Part shown: one piece after another, positions 63,301-64,000 of the stretch
How positions within the stretch are numbered: position 1 is the stretch's first letter
How the letters are laid out: each line of letters opens with the position of its first letter
From: Ananas comosus
Lineage: Eukaryota; Streptophyta; Magnoliopsida; Poales; Bromeliaceae
NCBI RefSeq assembly: GCF_001540865.1
Contig: NC_033633.1
Coordinates: forward strand, 4,689,747 to 4,753,746
Direction: 5' to 3'
Length of the DNA stretch: 64,000 nt
Translations under genes and position numbers: made by a program
The notes under the pieces: model-generated
Seen by the model: only the letters and a program-made list of their open reading frames with translations
Databases searched by the model: none
Told to the model about the DNA's origin: nothing

Positions 63301-64000
63301 AGCTCTATATATATCTATATATATATAAACTTATAAGTTATAAAGGATGGAGATTTGCACAAAAGTCCCTTTAACACCACAAAAAATGAATCCAGTCCTC
63401 AACAGCATAAACATATATTCGTCTTAGTCCCTCTCCATACCGTTGTGTTCACCATAGTACCCGAAATGCCGCGTTTCAGTCTGAAAGACCCCTCGATCGC
63501 AAAATTCTCTCCCGACTTCATCTCCAAGCTGTATTTCACAGGAAAACTCAAATTTTTGTGAAATTTTAGATATAAAATTTTCTCTGAGTCTACTTTTCGG
63601 TAGAACCTTCCACTTACCAAAACTGTAAAGTTTCTCACATAAAATAATAACCTTTTCGCAAATTGCTTAATTTTGACACTTTGCAAACATAGCAATTTAG
63701 CTCCCCAATCATTGAGTTTTGTTTCAAAAACTCACCAGTGTGTAATATACCCAGTGGCATCGACCCATGAATTTTCACGCAAAACGGAACATCGAAGGAT
63801 TCTAAGAAGCAAGAACATCAAGTCAACAAAGGCCAATCTGCGGTAAACTCTGATTTTCTCAAAACCGTGCATCAAACATAAAATCGGATAGTATCAACAC
63901 CTCCAGCATAGCTGGACCATCGAAAATGACCTATTGGATCGTCCGAAACAAAGTCCAATTCATGTCCGAAGTCATCCTCAACACGATGCCTCAAAAAAAA
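63301..64000. other. Dispersed-repeat DNA at right edge
   Basis: 63915-63985 (AAAATGACCTATTGGATCG, AAGTCCAATTCATGTCCGAAG) resembles 29283-29330, so it belongs to the same dispersed family. No gene. Confidence 0.5.

Overview
The window is nuclear DNA of a flowering plant, most likely a monocot. This rests on the plant-type membrin gene with a GC-rich first exon, chromodomain Ty3/gypsy elements, short Ty1/copia LTRs, Cassandra and other TRIM retroelements, CACTA, hAT and PIF/Harbinger DNA transposons, and TA-rich MITEs. The species cannot be fixed from the sequence. No rRNA or tRNA gene and no CRISPR array was found.

Only one complete host gene is visible: a Golgi Qb-SNARE of the membrin family on the + strand, with four exons at 38330-38631, 40785-40905, 41084-41233 and 53111-53272 (244 aa, all splice sites canonical). 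Its structure is dominated by transposons. A composite hAT-type insertion of about 4.4 kb (33878-38269) appears to split its 5' leader. Intron 3 is 11.9 kb and holds TRIM, gypsy, Cassandra, copia and Helitron-like remains plus a 6.8-kb CACTA element. A second copy of part of intron 1 lies upstream at 29530-30337.

The most interesting structure is that CACTA element (46046-52836, 3-bp target duplication TCT). It shows no transposase. It carries, all on the minus strand, pieces of several unrelated host genes: the signal-peptide exon of translocon-associated protein beta, the last two exons of a ubiquitin-conjugating E2 (active-site Cys retained, 3' end broken), an exon resembling the GPATCH11/DUF4187 family, and at least two further exon-like blocks. 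A PIF/Harbinger MITE and a tRNA-derived SINE are nested inside it. It is a multi-gene transduplicating (Pack-CACTA type) element.

Layout. 1-780: tandem duplication and a possible 5' end of a minus-strand gene. 805-5978: long LTR of a family here called X, with a complete TRIM and a hAT element inside. 6041-7890: SINE, MITEs, AT-rich DNA. 7893-15250: an array-rich block present twice around a 100-N gap, the second copy full of single-base indels (probably unpolished assembly), with an organelle-like spacer between. 16570-20209: second family X LTR. 20511-25661: decayed 5'-truncated chromovirus with 3' LTR. 25817-33255: two solo LTRs flanking the membrin intron copy. 33878-53272: hAT composite and membrin gene. 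54421-58363: Harbinger MITE, Helitron-like remnant, MITE, 5' part of a copia element. 58366-60915: third family X LTR. 60938-64000: MITEs and unassigned repeat DNA.
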